This document shows positions 55,495 to 63,426 of a stretch of DNA of 64,000 bases, in pieces; the first letter of the stretch is position 1; every line of letters starts with the position of its first letter. The position numbers were made by a program, and so were the translations under genes. This stretch comes from Bacillota bacterium (lineage in GTDB: Bacteria; Bacillota; Bacilli; Paenibacillales; NBRC-103111), in assembly GCA_023388055.1 (NCBI GenBank), contig JAEWGW010000018.1:62001-126000 (forward strand), read 5' to 3'. Under the pieces are notes generated by a model that saw only the letters and a list, made by a program, of their open reading frames with translations, had not been told where the DNA came from and did no database searches.

Positions 55495-55694
55495 TAATAC
55501 CCGTGAAGCCCCCTCACCCCTCCAGCCAACTTCCCAGCGACTAGCCAATCATCAATTCACCGGCCTATCCATTTAACCACCAACCAAGCTTCGATCCGCC
55601 TATCGCGATTATCGACCACCAACCACCGCTTCGTGGTTGTACCATTTCCGCTCTCTCCCCACCCTTGGCACCCCCTACACCGTCTTTTCGCCCC
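55495..55694. other. Intergenic spacer with CAACCAC/GTGGTTG hairpin
   Basis: A perfect 7-bp hairpin CAACCAC-CGCTTC-GTGGTTG lies at 55620-55639. Otherwise no gene or motif is seen between acnA and the repeat at 55695. Confidence 0.35.
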
Positions 55695-55751
55695 CTTGTC
55701 GTCCACTATCCCCTTCCCTCAGGTCTTCACGAAATCCCCTCCAAAAAACAC

Positions 55752-55780
55752 TTGAAACAAGAACATACGTTCGTTATAAT
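55752..55780 (+). promoter_or_regulatory. Promoter of the transposase-like gene with LexA (SOS) box
   Basis: TTGAAA (55752-55757) - N17 - TATAAT (55775-55780) is near consensus. GAACATACGTTC at 55761-55772, inside the spacer, matches the Gram-positive LexA box CGAACRNRYGTTYC at all core positions; only the two outer bases differ. Its position between -35 and -10 would block transcription until LexA is cleaved. Confidence 0.75.
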
Positions 55781-55820
55781 ATGGTTAGTAGTTCCAACTG
55801 ACAGAAGGAGTGAAGTCCGG

Positions 55821-56807
55821 ATGGGTGCCTGCAGGACCGTGATACCTGAACCACAGCATACTTTGCACACCACTCTTCAACCTGCCCCATCGGTACCACA
55901 GCATGCTTTGCATAATCCCCCTCAACCTGCCCCATCGGAGGAGCAGGCGTTTTGGGAACAGCTTGTGTCGTCGGAGCAGGCATGTTCCGAGTACCTTTTT
56001 CAACTTAAATGGCCACAGGGTTTCCGTTGCCCGCATTGTGGTCATGGACATGCATATACCATCCATACGCGGAGGCAGCCTCTCTATGAATGCTCACACT
56101 GCAAGCGCCAAACCTCCCTGACCGCTGGCACCCTCATGGCACGGTCCCGCACTCCCTTAACCAAGTGGTTCACAGCCATTTACTATATATCCAACCCGCA
56201 CACAGGTATCAACGCCGTTGCTTTGCAGCATCTTCTTCATGTTACCTACAAAACCGCATGGAGTATGCTGCATGCGATCCGGCAAGCCATGTCCCATGAC
56301 GAGAGTATGCTACCGCTTTCCGGACAGGTGCAGATTCACGGTGCCACCTTGGCTCTTTGGGAGACTGGTATCGGCTTTTTTGTTCCTCCCACTACCCCAT
56401 CTGTTCTTGTTGGACTTTCCCTGACACAGGAGGGCAAACCGGCCCGAGTCCGCATGCAAGCCATATGCTTCACCGATTATGATGGAGGTCAGCCCTCTGC
56501 TGAAGCCTTTACAGATTTTTGTGGTCTGCATCTCGCTCCGAAGGATCAAATTTCCTCTGTCGAATGCAAACGCTACGGCCCCCGCAAGCTAAAAAAAGGC
56601 TTGCCTTTGGTGCGTCAGACCACAGAATGGCTGAACAGCACGTTCCATGGAATAGGCTCCAAATACAGGCAGCGGTACTTGAACGAATTTTGCTGCCGCA
56701 TGAATTTGGTACTGGCAGGGCTCAACCCATTCCACGAAATCAGCCTTATGTGCACCCGTCCGATCTGCTACTCCTACTTAAGCCACCACTCTGCAAAAAC
56801 TGCCTAA
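55821..56807 (+). CDS. ISXO2/IS1595-like transposase homologue, apparently catalytically dead
   Basis: A 328-residue protein. It begins with a duplicated 15-residue unit (PQHTLHTTLQPAPS, PQHALHNPPQPAPS), followed by an FWEQL segment, then an intact zinc ribbon (CPHCGHGH ... CSHCKRQTS) and the LTAGTLMARSRTPLTKWFTAIYYI motif of IS1595-family transposases. In the DDE domain the first Asp motif (usually DETYIGG) reads VQIHGATLALWETGIG, and the second Asp is missing in VECKRYGP. The last motif, YLNEFCCRMN, keeps its acidic residue. The start ATG 55821 has AAGGAG ten bases upstream. An SOS box in its promoter suggests induction by DNA damage. Alternatives: a decaying IS copy, or a domesticated DNA-binding protein. 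Confidence 0.75.
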   Translation: MGACRTVIPEPQHTLHTTLQPAPSVPQHALHNPPQPAPSEEQAFWEQLVSSEQACSEYLFQLKWPQGFRCPHCGHGHAYTIHTRRQPLYECSHCKRQTSLTAGTLMARSRTPLTKWFTAIYYISNPHTGINAVALQHLLHVTYKTAWSMLHAIRQAMSHDESMLPLSGQVQIHGATLALWETGIGFFVPPTTPSVLVGLSLTQEGKPARVRMQAICFTDYDGGQPSAEAFTDFCGLHLAPKDQISSVECKRYGPRKLKKGLPLVRQTTEWLNSTFHGIGSKYRQRYLNEFCCRMNLVLAGLNPFHEISLMCTRPICYSYLSHHSAKTA

Positions 56808-56913
56808 TTCTCTCTACCCTCTATCTTGCTTCTCCTGATTGAAATTGGCCATCCACCCATTTTCAGTCACTTCTTTGTTACGCCCCTTCACGTTAAAAAA
56901 GGCCAGGCTAGCA

Positions 56914-57129
56914 TTAAAAATCCCCGGTTTCTCTTAAAATACAGCTAACGAATCTGCATATTGTCGACCTTTTGATCATCCACCGAAGCTTCCGGATATT
57001 CTTCCGGAGTTGCTCGGTGCTGATTTCAGCATATCGACGTTTCCGTCTGGCATTGGACCGTGTTTCCGTGGAGCACTCCGGTGAATCCGACGATGAATGC
57101 TCCTCCCCCTGTTCTATGCTCGTTCCCAT
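56914..57129 (-). CDS. Short basic ORF inside the repeat-bounded unit
   Basis: A 71-codon ORF starting at ATG 57129 with AAAGGA seven bases upstream. The first 25 residues are Ser/Glu-rich. RRKRRYAEISTEQLRKNIRKLRWMIKRSTICRF is strongly basic and helical and looks like a nucleic-acid-binding segment. Not recognised. It faces the transposase-like gene and lies within the same inverted repeats. It may be a real small gene or a fragment. Confidence 0.4.
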   Translation of the reverse strand: MGTSIEQGEEHSSSDSPECSTETRSNARRKRRYAEISTEQLRKNIRKLRWMIKRSTICRFVSCILRETGDF

Positions 57130-57363
57130 TTTACTTTCCTTTTTCCTGAGCGAAGGGGAGAGTGGACGACAAGGAGGGCAAGAGATATACAGGGAGAGGA
57201 GCGGGGAGAAGACGATTGCTTCGCCTCAATGCAGTTCACCCTTCCACTTAGGATGGCCACACCACTTCTGATGGATCGAAGAAGGTAGAGACAGCCTCCA
57301 TCCGATCTATGTAAAATAGAACTATGTACGGGTTAACTACCAAACCTAATGGAGGATGGCGCA

Positions 57364-57765
57364 GTGGGGATTTTGCGGGATACACATGCGATTTTTATTC
57401 TGTTTGTTAAGAGTCAGGAGAAGTCCCGGGAGTTTTACCGGGAGGTGTTGGGCATTGAGCCTTCCTTGGATGTGCCGGGAATGACGGAGTTTGCGATTTC
57501 ACAAACTGCTAAGCTTGGGCTAATGCCGGAGGAGGGGATCTCGAGAATTCTGGAAGGACGGATTCCGCTTCCGCAGCATGCAGGCGGGGCACCGCGGAGT
57601 GAGCTGTATTTGTATGTGGAGCATGCCGATGCCTATTTCGGCCGCCTGGAAGCCGCCGGAGGCAAGCAGGTGAGCGCAGGCGCAATCCGCAATTGGGGAG
57701 ACTATGTGGCGTACGGAACCGATCCGGACGGCCATCTGGTAGCATTCGCAGAAAAAAGGGAATAG
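57364..57765 (+). CDS. VOC-family (glyoxalase-like) protein
   Basis: A 133-residue protein of the vicinal oxygen chelate fold: HAIFILFVKSQEKSREFYREVLGIEPSLDVPGMTEF and the C-terminal half with GDYVAYGTDPDGHLVAFAE, a paired beta-alpha-beta-beta-beta layout. Likely acts as a metal-dependent lyase/dioxygenase or a resistance protein; substrate unknown. Start is GTG 57364, eight bases after GGAGG; an upstream in-frame ATG (57349) contains that ribosome binding site and is less likely. Confidence 0.82.
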   Translation: MGILRDTHAIFILFVKSQEKSREFYREVLGIEPSLDVPGMTEFAISQTAKLGLMPEEGISRILEGRIPLPQHAGGAPRSELYLYVEHADAYFGRLEAAGGKQVSAGAIRNWGDYVAYGTDPDGHLVAFAEKRE

Positions 57766-57841
57766 CTAAAAAAGATCCGCTAGGCCCGCTGGTGCAACCT
57801 TTTTGGACCTGAAGGCGTCTGTAAGGCTGGAGGTGATTTCC

Positions 57842-58855
57842 TTGAATAAATTAACCAAACGTATTTCCGTTGTTGTGCTGGCTGCCGCTATGTTGGGAGG
57901 GTCTGCCGCTCTTGCTTTCAGCGATATCGCTCAGGATCCCGCCCAAACGAAGATTGAATCCCTGCGTAAGGATGGTGTTCTTTCCGGAATGGACAGCGAC
58001 CGTTTTGCGCCTAAGGAAGTCTTAACTTATGATCAGGGCATCCGGCTTCTGGTGAAGGGTTTGGACCTGAGCCTTGCCCATATCAGCTTCTTCAAGGCTC
58101 CCAAGGCCAGTGATTATTATACCCAAGTACCGGATGATGCCTGGTATGCCGAGGATTTCATCATCGCCCAGTACAATAATCTGGAGGTTCCCCAGAATGT
58201 GGACCCGTCCAGTCAGTTGACCCGTGAGCAATTTGCCGTGCTTCTCCATAAAGCCCTTCAGCAAAAAGGGGATTATGCGGTTATTGAGCTGTACAATATT
58301 CTGGCCGATGAGAATGTCGTTGACCCGGCAGCTTCCGGCAGCATTCAGACGCTTTTGAACATGAAGATAACTAAGCTGGATGACAAATCCCAGTTCCGGC
58401 CGAAGGCAGGCATAACCCGTTCGGAAGCGGCGGATTGGCTGTATGAGGCCAGAGCCTTCGTAGCTAAACATACGGACCACGGCGCTTCGCCCGAGCCGAC
58501 TCCTGCAGCTACACCCGCTGGTATTCCGGGTTCCGTGCCTGGGGCTACTCCCGTTCCTGGAGCGTCCTCAGCTCCGGCAGTGGATACTCCTGTTGTATGG
58601 AGCGAAACCTCTGTAACCCTGGAGAAGGCTGCTGACGGCGTAAACAAGGCTACCGTCACCATCCAGGTGCCTCATCCTGGTTATGGTGCCGTGATTACCG
58701 CCATTGATTTTACCGGGGACAAGGAAGCGATAATCCGCTACAAGCTGACTCCGCCCAATCCGGACATGATGTATCCGATGGTAATTTCCAAGGTAGAGTT
58801 GGCCACATACCTCGCTTCGGACTTTACTGCCGTCACTGCCCAGCATGCGGAATAG
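57842..58855 (+). CDS. Exported SLH-type protein with PrcB-like C-terminal domain
   Basis: A 337-residue protein. Signal peptide of about 26 residues (ISVVVLAAAMLGGSAALA), then SLH-like modules (FSDIAQDPAQTKIESLRKDGVLSGMDSDRFAPKEVLTYDQGIRLL; DPSSQLTREQFAVLLHKAL; FRPKAGITRSEAADWLYE), a Pro/Ala/Thr linker and a C-terminal beta domain (GYGAVITAIDFTG ... PPNPDMMYPMVISKVEL) that resembles PrcB_C, a domain of a protease-complex-stabilising protein. Start is TTG 57842 with GGAGGTG six bases upstream. Confidence 0.82.
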   Translation: MNKLTKRISVVVLAAAMLGGSAALAFSDIAQDPAQTKIESLRKDGVLSGMDSDRFAPKEVLTYDQGIRLLVKGLDLSLAHISFFKAPKASDYYTQVPDDAWYAEDFIIAQYNNLEVPQNVDPSSQLTREQFAVLLHKALQQKGDYAVIELYNILADENVVDPAASGSIQTLLNMKITKLDDKSQFRPKAGITRSEAADWLYEARAFVAKHTDHGASPEPTPAATPAGIPGSVPGATPVPGASSAPAVDTPVVWSETSVTLEKAADGVNKATVTIQVPHPGYGAVITAIDFTGDKEAIIRYKLTPPNPDMMYPMVISKVELATYLASDFTAVTAQHAE

Positions 58856-58872
58856 AACCACTCAACGCCTAC

Positions 58873-58915
58873 AGGCCTCTTGCCATTGCCCAGTGCAATG
58901 ATAAGAGGCCTTTTT
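58873..58915. terminator. Bidirectional terminator
   Basis: AGGCCTCTT / AAGAGGCCT perfect 9-bp stem, with an inner CATTG/CAATG stem, followed by TTTTT. It separates the SLH gene from the convergent germination permease gene. Confidence 0.85.
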
Positions 58916-58930
58916 CCCTTCAATTTCAGG

Positions 58931-60040
58931 TTACGGCTGTCCGGCAATGGAGTTGTCTTTTTTTCCTTTTTTGCGGATGAGCATAACAAGCAGCAGCAGC
59001 GATGGCAGCACAATCTGGAAGATGGGAAAATGGTATTTTACGTTATATTCAAAGCCGAAACGAATCTGCTCCATAAAGGAGCCGAACAGTAAGGAGCCGG
59101 TGAAGATGACCGCACCTGCAGGGAGGGTCATACGTTTGTAAGACGTCTTGAAGATTGAGGCCAAGGCCATAGCCGCTCCGAAGTAATAAGCGGTTTGTTT
59201 TACCCAAACCCCGATAAACAGCAATATGGCCACCAACGGGTCCATCCGCTCCAAAAACTGGGTGATGCGGATCAGGCTGGCGATAATCATAAGAGGAATT
59301 CCCCCAATGCCTGCCATTTCCGGACCCAAAATACTTAGAATTAATGCGTTGGTGAACACCAGAAACAATCCGGCCATGCTGTAGGAGATCAGGGTGGCCG
59401 GCAGGACATTTTTTTTCTCATTGACGAACCGCCAGTACATCAGAAACAGCACCATTTCCCCAAAGGGGAATGACACCACCTCGGGAAGCGCCGCGTCTAC
59501 AACCGGACGGATGCCGTCCTCCATAATAGGGAGCAGGTTGTCCACCTGGATCACCCCAACGATCCAAAGGAGGAACAGCAGAAAGAAATAAATTACCGTA
59601 ATGACAGGCAGCAGCATCTCCGTCACCCGGAAGAACACCTCTACCCCCATGTACACGGCGTAAGCGGACACCAGCATAATTATGATGATGACCACAACCA
59701 AGGGAGACTGGGGCAGCAGGTAAAGATTCATCAAATCCCCGAACTCCCGTACGTTGCGAACGGACTTGTACAAAAAATAAATGACATACGGCCACGCAAA
59801 AAGATGGCCCGCCCATTTGCCTCCGTAGCGGAACAAGATGTCAATCAGGTTCAAGCCGGGCTCCCGGCGCTGAATCGGAAGAGTGACGAAAACAAGCAGC
59901 AGCATGCCGCAAACCATGGCAATCAGCACGGAAATCCATGCATCCCGTTTGGCCTCGCTGGCCAAAAGAAACAACGGGGAGCTGCCGATTTCGAACATGA
60001 TGATCATAACTCCCAATTGATATGGGCTTATTTTTTCCAT
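58931..60040 (-). CDS. GerAB-type spore germination permease
   Basis: A 369-residue APC-superfamily membrane protein with about ten helices: ISPYQLGVMIIMFEIGSSPLFLLAS start, SVRNVREFGDLMNLYLLPQSPLVVVIIIIM and the GerAB-type motif FGEMVLFLMYWRFVNEKKNVL. GerAB subunits sense germinants in the spore inner membrane with GerAA and GerAC partners, which are absent from the neighbouring sequence. ATG 60040 follows GGAG at six bases. It lies 88 bp after the NifK-like gene on the same strand. Confidence 0.88.
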   Translation of the reverse strand: MEKISPYQLGVMIIMFEIGSSPLFLLASEAKRDAWISVLIAMVCGMLLLVFVTLPIQRREPGLNLIDILFRYGGKWAGHLFAWPYVIYFLYKSVRNVREFGDLMNLYLLPQSPLVVVIIIIMLVSAYAVYMGVEVFFRVTEMLLPVITVIYFFLLFLLWIVGVIQVDNLLPIMEDGIRPVVDAALPEVVSFPFGEMVLFLMYWRFVNEKKNVLPATLISYSMAGLFLVFTNALILSILGPEMAGIGGIPLMIIASLIRITQFLERMDPLVAILLFIGVWVKQTAYYFGAAMALASIFKTSYKRMTLPAGAVIFTGSLLFGSFMEQIRFGFEYNVKYHFPIFQIVLPSLLLLVMLIRKKGKKDNSIAGQP

Positions 60041-60128
60041 AGATGGCTCCAATCCGCCTGTGTTTCCCGCTCCGGTATTATTGGCAGATGGAGTTAAATT
60101 ATGCAGAAGGACCCCATGATTGGGGCGG

Positions 60129-61367
60129 TTAGCCCTGCTCCTGCTCCAAGAATGTATTGATCCACAGGCTGAATAAATTGACTGCTCCCCGGTACCCCAT
60201 AAGCGGAGGCTCGTACGGATTCAACCGCCACTTATGATCGGGTATGGAAATCTGAAGCTCCTGGCTCCGGCCCGCCCATTCGAGAATTTCCCCGCTGGCC
60301 ATGAGCATTCCCTCCTCCTTGGTCAGCACCGCTTCCTGCCAGTCCGCCTCTGCCATATACGGAACATCCTCTGAGGCCATATCAGGGCTATCGCACCAGC
60401 AGGGACCTTTTTTTAGTCCCAGCTCATGGCAGGCATAATCCAGAATCCCCGCCAACACATCCGCGTGGCCTCCCAGCATAATAGCCGATTCCTCCGCATG
60501 GGCAAGCCGCATATGCTCCAACACAGGCAAAGCGGGTGAAATTTGCCGGTTTGCCCGAGCTTCCTCCTCCCTCAGGAAGGCTTCGTTGGGCTGCCGTCCC
60601 AAGGTTTGGCCAATGCTGCGCAGCCAATTGCCGGTTCCGGCAATGCCGTACCCGCGCCCTGTTACATAGGGAGTGTTGAAGCGTGTTTGCAGATGCTGCG
60701 CACAAGGCTCCCCTTCTCTTCGAATCACCAGGTTCACATGAGCGCTGCCCATATGCTCAAGCCCGGATACAGAGGTGTCCGAGGTCATGACACACAGCGG
60801 CTCCATATCAAAAGCGCCCTTCATCATACGGATGATTTCGGCCGCGTCGGCCTGAAAACGAAACAGGTCGGCGCTGGAGCCAATGATGTTATAGGTGGGC
60901 TGCTCCGTTCTGGGCAGGTCCTGCGGGAGGGTTTGGGCCAGGAGAAGAAGCGCCTCCCGCACGCCGCTGTGTCCATTGGCGCTGAAATTGCCGCATCCGA
61001 AGGGAATCAGACGCACCTGGGGATATTCCGGCTGAAGCTCCCGGCAGAGCGCAGGCAAATCAATCCCGATGATTTCCGGGATGGAGGAGGGCAGGAGGAA
61101 GATCGCCTTGGGCCGGTCTGTTTCCACAACCTGGGCTATGGTCCGGTCAAGCCGGGAGGTATCCCCCAGAGAAATATCCGTCTCGTCCAAATGAGTGGAA
61201 TACAGCCGTCCTCCATCCCAAACCCCGGCCTGATGCAGAAATACCCGCCCGTACAGCATATGGCCCATACAGCCGTATTCCACAACAGCGGATTCGCGAA
61301 TGGAAGCCAAGGTCCACAGCGTGCCCATCCGCCCTGACATGGGCGGTTTGAATTTATACAGCCCCAT
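60129..61367 (-). CDS. Nitrogenase component 1-like protein (NifK/BchB-like)
   Basis: A 412-residue protein of the nitrogenase component 1 family. ESAVVEYGCMGHMLYGRVF (Cys33) is the second cluster position. The first cluster Cys is absent (SGRMGTL) and the third reads LLPSSIPEIIGID, so only one of three ligands is left. The C-terminus has PLMGYRGAVNLFSLWINTF, diagnostic of the family. It should pair with the NifD-like protein. ATG 61367 follows GGGAGG and overlaps the preceding gene by 14 bp. Substrate unknown. Confidence 0.88.
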   Translation of the reverse strand: MGLYKFKPPMSGRMGTLWTLASIRESAVVEYGCMGHMLYGRVFLHQAGVWDGGRLYSTHLDETDISLGDTSRLDRTIAQVVETDRPKAIFLLPSSIPEIIGIDLPALCRELQPEYPQVRLIPFGCGNFSANGHSGVREALLLLAQTLPQDLPRTEQPTYNIIGSSADLFRFQADAAEIIRMMKGAFDMEPLCVMTSDTSVSGLEHMGSAHVNLVIRREGEPCAQHLQTRFNTPYVTGRGYGIAGTGNWLRSIGQTLGRQPNEAFLREEEARANRQISPALPVLEHMRLAHAEESAIMLGGHADVLAGILDYACHELGLKKGPCWCDSPDMASEDVPYMAEADWQEAVLTKEEGMLMASGEILEWAGRSQELQISIPDHKWRLNPYEPPLMGYRGAVNLFSLWINTFLEQEQG

Positions 61368-62652
61368 GCTGCCGCCTCCCTTCCTCTGATGCCCGGTGAT
61401 GCTCCACTGCCTCCTGCATGCGGCGCAGCAGCAAAGCAGTCCGCTCGTATCCTGCGCGCCCGTATAAATCAAACATGTGGACAAGGCCGGGTACTCCGTT
61501 CCCTGGCTTCATGGGTTTGCCGAAGAAGAAGTCCGGACGAAGCTCTTGGAGGGCAAGGATATCCGCCGGTTCGTTCACCATGTGGCAAATCAACGGGTTT
61601 AGTCCCTCGGCCGCAAGCTTCTTGGCCCACTTCCGGTCATCCGGAAAAAACTCCTCCATATGCAGCAGCAGCGGTTTCAGACCCAGTCTGTGAAGATAAA
61701 GGGCCAACGGCAACGGCATCATGGCGCCGATATGTCCCAGGATGCAGCTTGCGCCTTCCAGCAGCTCCCTGATCTGCTGCTCATGGAGCAGCGCCTGTTC
61801 CCGTTCCTCCATCAATTCCCCGCCCCAGCTGATTTCGAGTGTGTCCGCTACAGACTGGTACAGATCATCAATATCATTAGGAGCATAGATTTCATGCAGA
61901 CTGACGTAAGGAATGCCCAAGGTGCGCTGCATCTCTTCCGCCAAACGGTTCATGAAGGGGGACAGCACCAGATTCAGCCGGGCATCGGGCGCCTTCTGAA
62001 ACTCCTCAAAGTCTGTCCCCGGGGCCAGGAACCGCAGGCGAAACCCGCGCTTCTCCAGACTCTGGAGCAAAGCCGGCATGGGAATATGCTCCTCGCCGGG
62101 GCTGCGCCCCAGCACATTCACCGTATCCGGGGAAGGCGCCTCCGCAGGCTCCATAAAGGCGGTGAAGGTCGCCAGGGTTTTCCAATACCCGGAAGGGTAG
62201 CTGTTGCACTTGAAATGCCCCATGGTGACATAGGCAAGCCGCGCTTCCAGCTCAGGCTGCAGCTCGTGGATAATTCCCTCCGCATCCTCCCCGATCACCT
62301 CGGGAACACAGGTCAGAATCACCATGATCGCCTTCGCTCCGGCCCGGTCCATCTCCCGGATGGCCTGGATCAGCCCCTCCCGGCACCCGAACACCACCTC
62401 TTTGGCGTCCAGAATGTACATCCAGTGCAAACCGCCCTCCTTGTTCCGGGAGCGGCGGATAATATTCCGGCTGTAGGTGCCGCATTCCGGCGTGCCCACC
62501 ACCAGGGTGGACATGCCCTTCACCTTGGCGCTCAGGGCCAAGGCTGTATGCATGGGACAGTGATTGCCGGGAAAGGCAGCCGGAGTGAGAAATTGCACGC
62601 CGGCATTGCTTTTGACGGAGGACAGCCGTTTCAGATGCGCAAACCCGCTCAT
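61354..62652 (-). CDS. Nitrogenase component 1-like protein (NifD/BchN-like)
   Basis: A 432-residue component 1 homologue. Three cluster-type Cys are present: PGNHCPMHTAL (Cys32), TPECGTYSRN (Cys57) and ILTCVPEVIGED (Cys115), matching NifD C62, C88 and C154. The C-terminal half has LICHMVNEPADILALQELRPDFFFGKPM. No clear Cys/His pair of the FeMo-cofactor site is visible. With the NifK-like partner's single Cys it would supply the four ligands of a [4Fe-4S] cluster. ATG 62652 overlaps the nifH-like stop. Confidence 0.9.
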   Translation of the reverse strand: MSGFAHLKRLSSVKSNAGVQFLTPAAFPGNHCPMHTALALSAKVKGMSTLVVGTPECGTYSRNIIRRSRNKEGGLHWMYILDAKEVVFGCREGLIQAIREMDRAGAKAIMVILTCVPEVIGEDAEGIIHELQPELEARLAYVTMGHFKCNSYPSGYWKTLATFTAFMEPAEAPSPDTVNVLGRSPGEEHIPMPALLQSLEKRGFRLRFLAPGTDFEEFQKAPDARLNLVLSPFMNRLAEEMQRTLGIPYVSLHEIYAPNDIDDLYQSVADTLEISWGGELMEEREQALLHEQQIRELLEGASCILGHIGAMMPLPLALYLHRLGLKPLLLHMEEFFPDDRKWAKKLAAEGLNPLICHMVNEPADILALQELRPDFFFGKPMKPGNGVPGLVHMFDLYGRAGYERTALLLRRMQEAVEHHRASEEGRRQHGAV

Positions 62653-63404
62653 CACGCCTCGCCTCCTTCCAGCAGCAGGCCGGCCAGCCTGCGGTACTCC
62701 AAGGCCATTGGCGATTCAGGGAAGGCCTCTACCACCGTTTGTCCCTGATCCTCGGCTTGCTGCACCGAGGGGTCCCGGGGCAGGCGGTATAAAACGGGAA
62801 TGCCGATTTCAGCCGCCGCTTTGGTCACCAGCTCCTGCTCGTTCTCGATATTCTTGGCATTCAGAATCAGCCCCCGCAAGGTGGCGTAGCCGCGTTTGCC
62901 CATACTGTTGACCGCACCGGCGATATTGGACGCCGCATACAGGGACATCATCTCCCCGGAGGTGACAATACACACCTCATCGGCATAACCGCCCCTGATC
63001 GGCATGGCAAAACCTCCGCACACCACATCGCCCAATACGTCATAAAGGACCACATCAGGCTGGTAAACCTCATAGGCCTCCAGCTCCTCCAGCTTTTCGA
63101 AGGCCGTGATGATGCCCCGGCCGGCGCAGCCCACTCCCGGCACCGGTCCGCCCGATTCCACACACAGCACTCCAGTTGTGCTCCGGTACACCAGATCCTC
63201 CAGTTGGGCATCGCCCTTGGCCCGGAGCACATCCAGCACGGTGGGGATATTCCGGCCGCCGGTCAGGTTGCGGCTGGAATCCGCCTTGGGATCGCAGCCG
63301 ATCTGCAGCACGGTCAGCCCCATAGCCGCCATCGCTGCCGCTACATTAGACACAGTGGTGGACTTGCCGATGCCACCCTTGCCGTAGATCGCAATTTTTT
63401 TCAT
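62652..63404 (-). CDS. NifH/BchL-like reductase, ATP-dependent iron protein
   Basis: A 250-residue P-loop iron protein. Walker A is GKGGIGKST (8-16), switch II has DVLGDVVCGG, and the two cluster Cys are Cys93 in GVGCAGRGI and Cys129. The Arg of GRG corresponds to the NifH ADP-ribosylation site. It is about 40 residues shorter than classical NifH. A homodimer would deliver ATP-driven electrons to the component 1-like proteins. The start ATG 63404 is 22 bp after the permease stop; the ribosome binding site AAAGGAG is rather far (13 bases). Confidence 0.93.
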   Translation of the reverse strand: MKKIAIYGKGGIGKSTTVSNVAAAMAAMGLTVLQIGCDPKADSSRNLTGGRNIPTVLDVLRAKGDAQLEDLVYRSTTGVLCVESGGPVPGVGCAGRGIITAFEKLEELEAYEVYQPDVVLYDVLGDVVCGGFAMPIRGGYADEVCIVTSGEMMSLYAASNIAGAVNSMGKRGYATLRGLILNAKNIENEQELVTKAAAEIGIPVLYRLPRDPSVQQAEDQGQTVVEAFPESPMALEYRRLAGLLLEGGEA

Positions 63405-63426
63405 GGAAGCCTGCTGTCTCCTTTTG

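Larger units (their letters stand above)
55695..57173. mobile_element. Inverted-repeat-bounded unit with degenerate ISXO2-like transposase
   Basis: A 1479-bp segment begins with CTTGTCGTCCACTATCCC (55695-55723) and ends with its inverted copy (57145-57173), the 29-base repeats differing at two positions. It carries the ISXO2/IS1595-like gene 55821-56807 and a short minus-strand ORF. The ends match the repeats clustered at 40704-41296. No target duplication is obvious. The internal gene has lost DDE residues, so it is either a decayed IS or a domesticated, REP/RAYT-like unit. Confidence 0.6.

Noticed and set aside
60129..63404. True nitrogen fixation genes
   Set aside because: The K-like subunit lacks two of three cluster Cys and the proteins are shorter than NifD/NifK/NifH. 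No nif accessory genes are present in the window.
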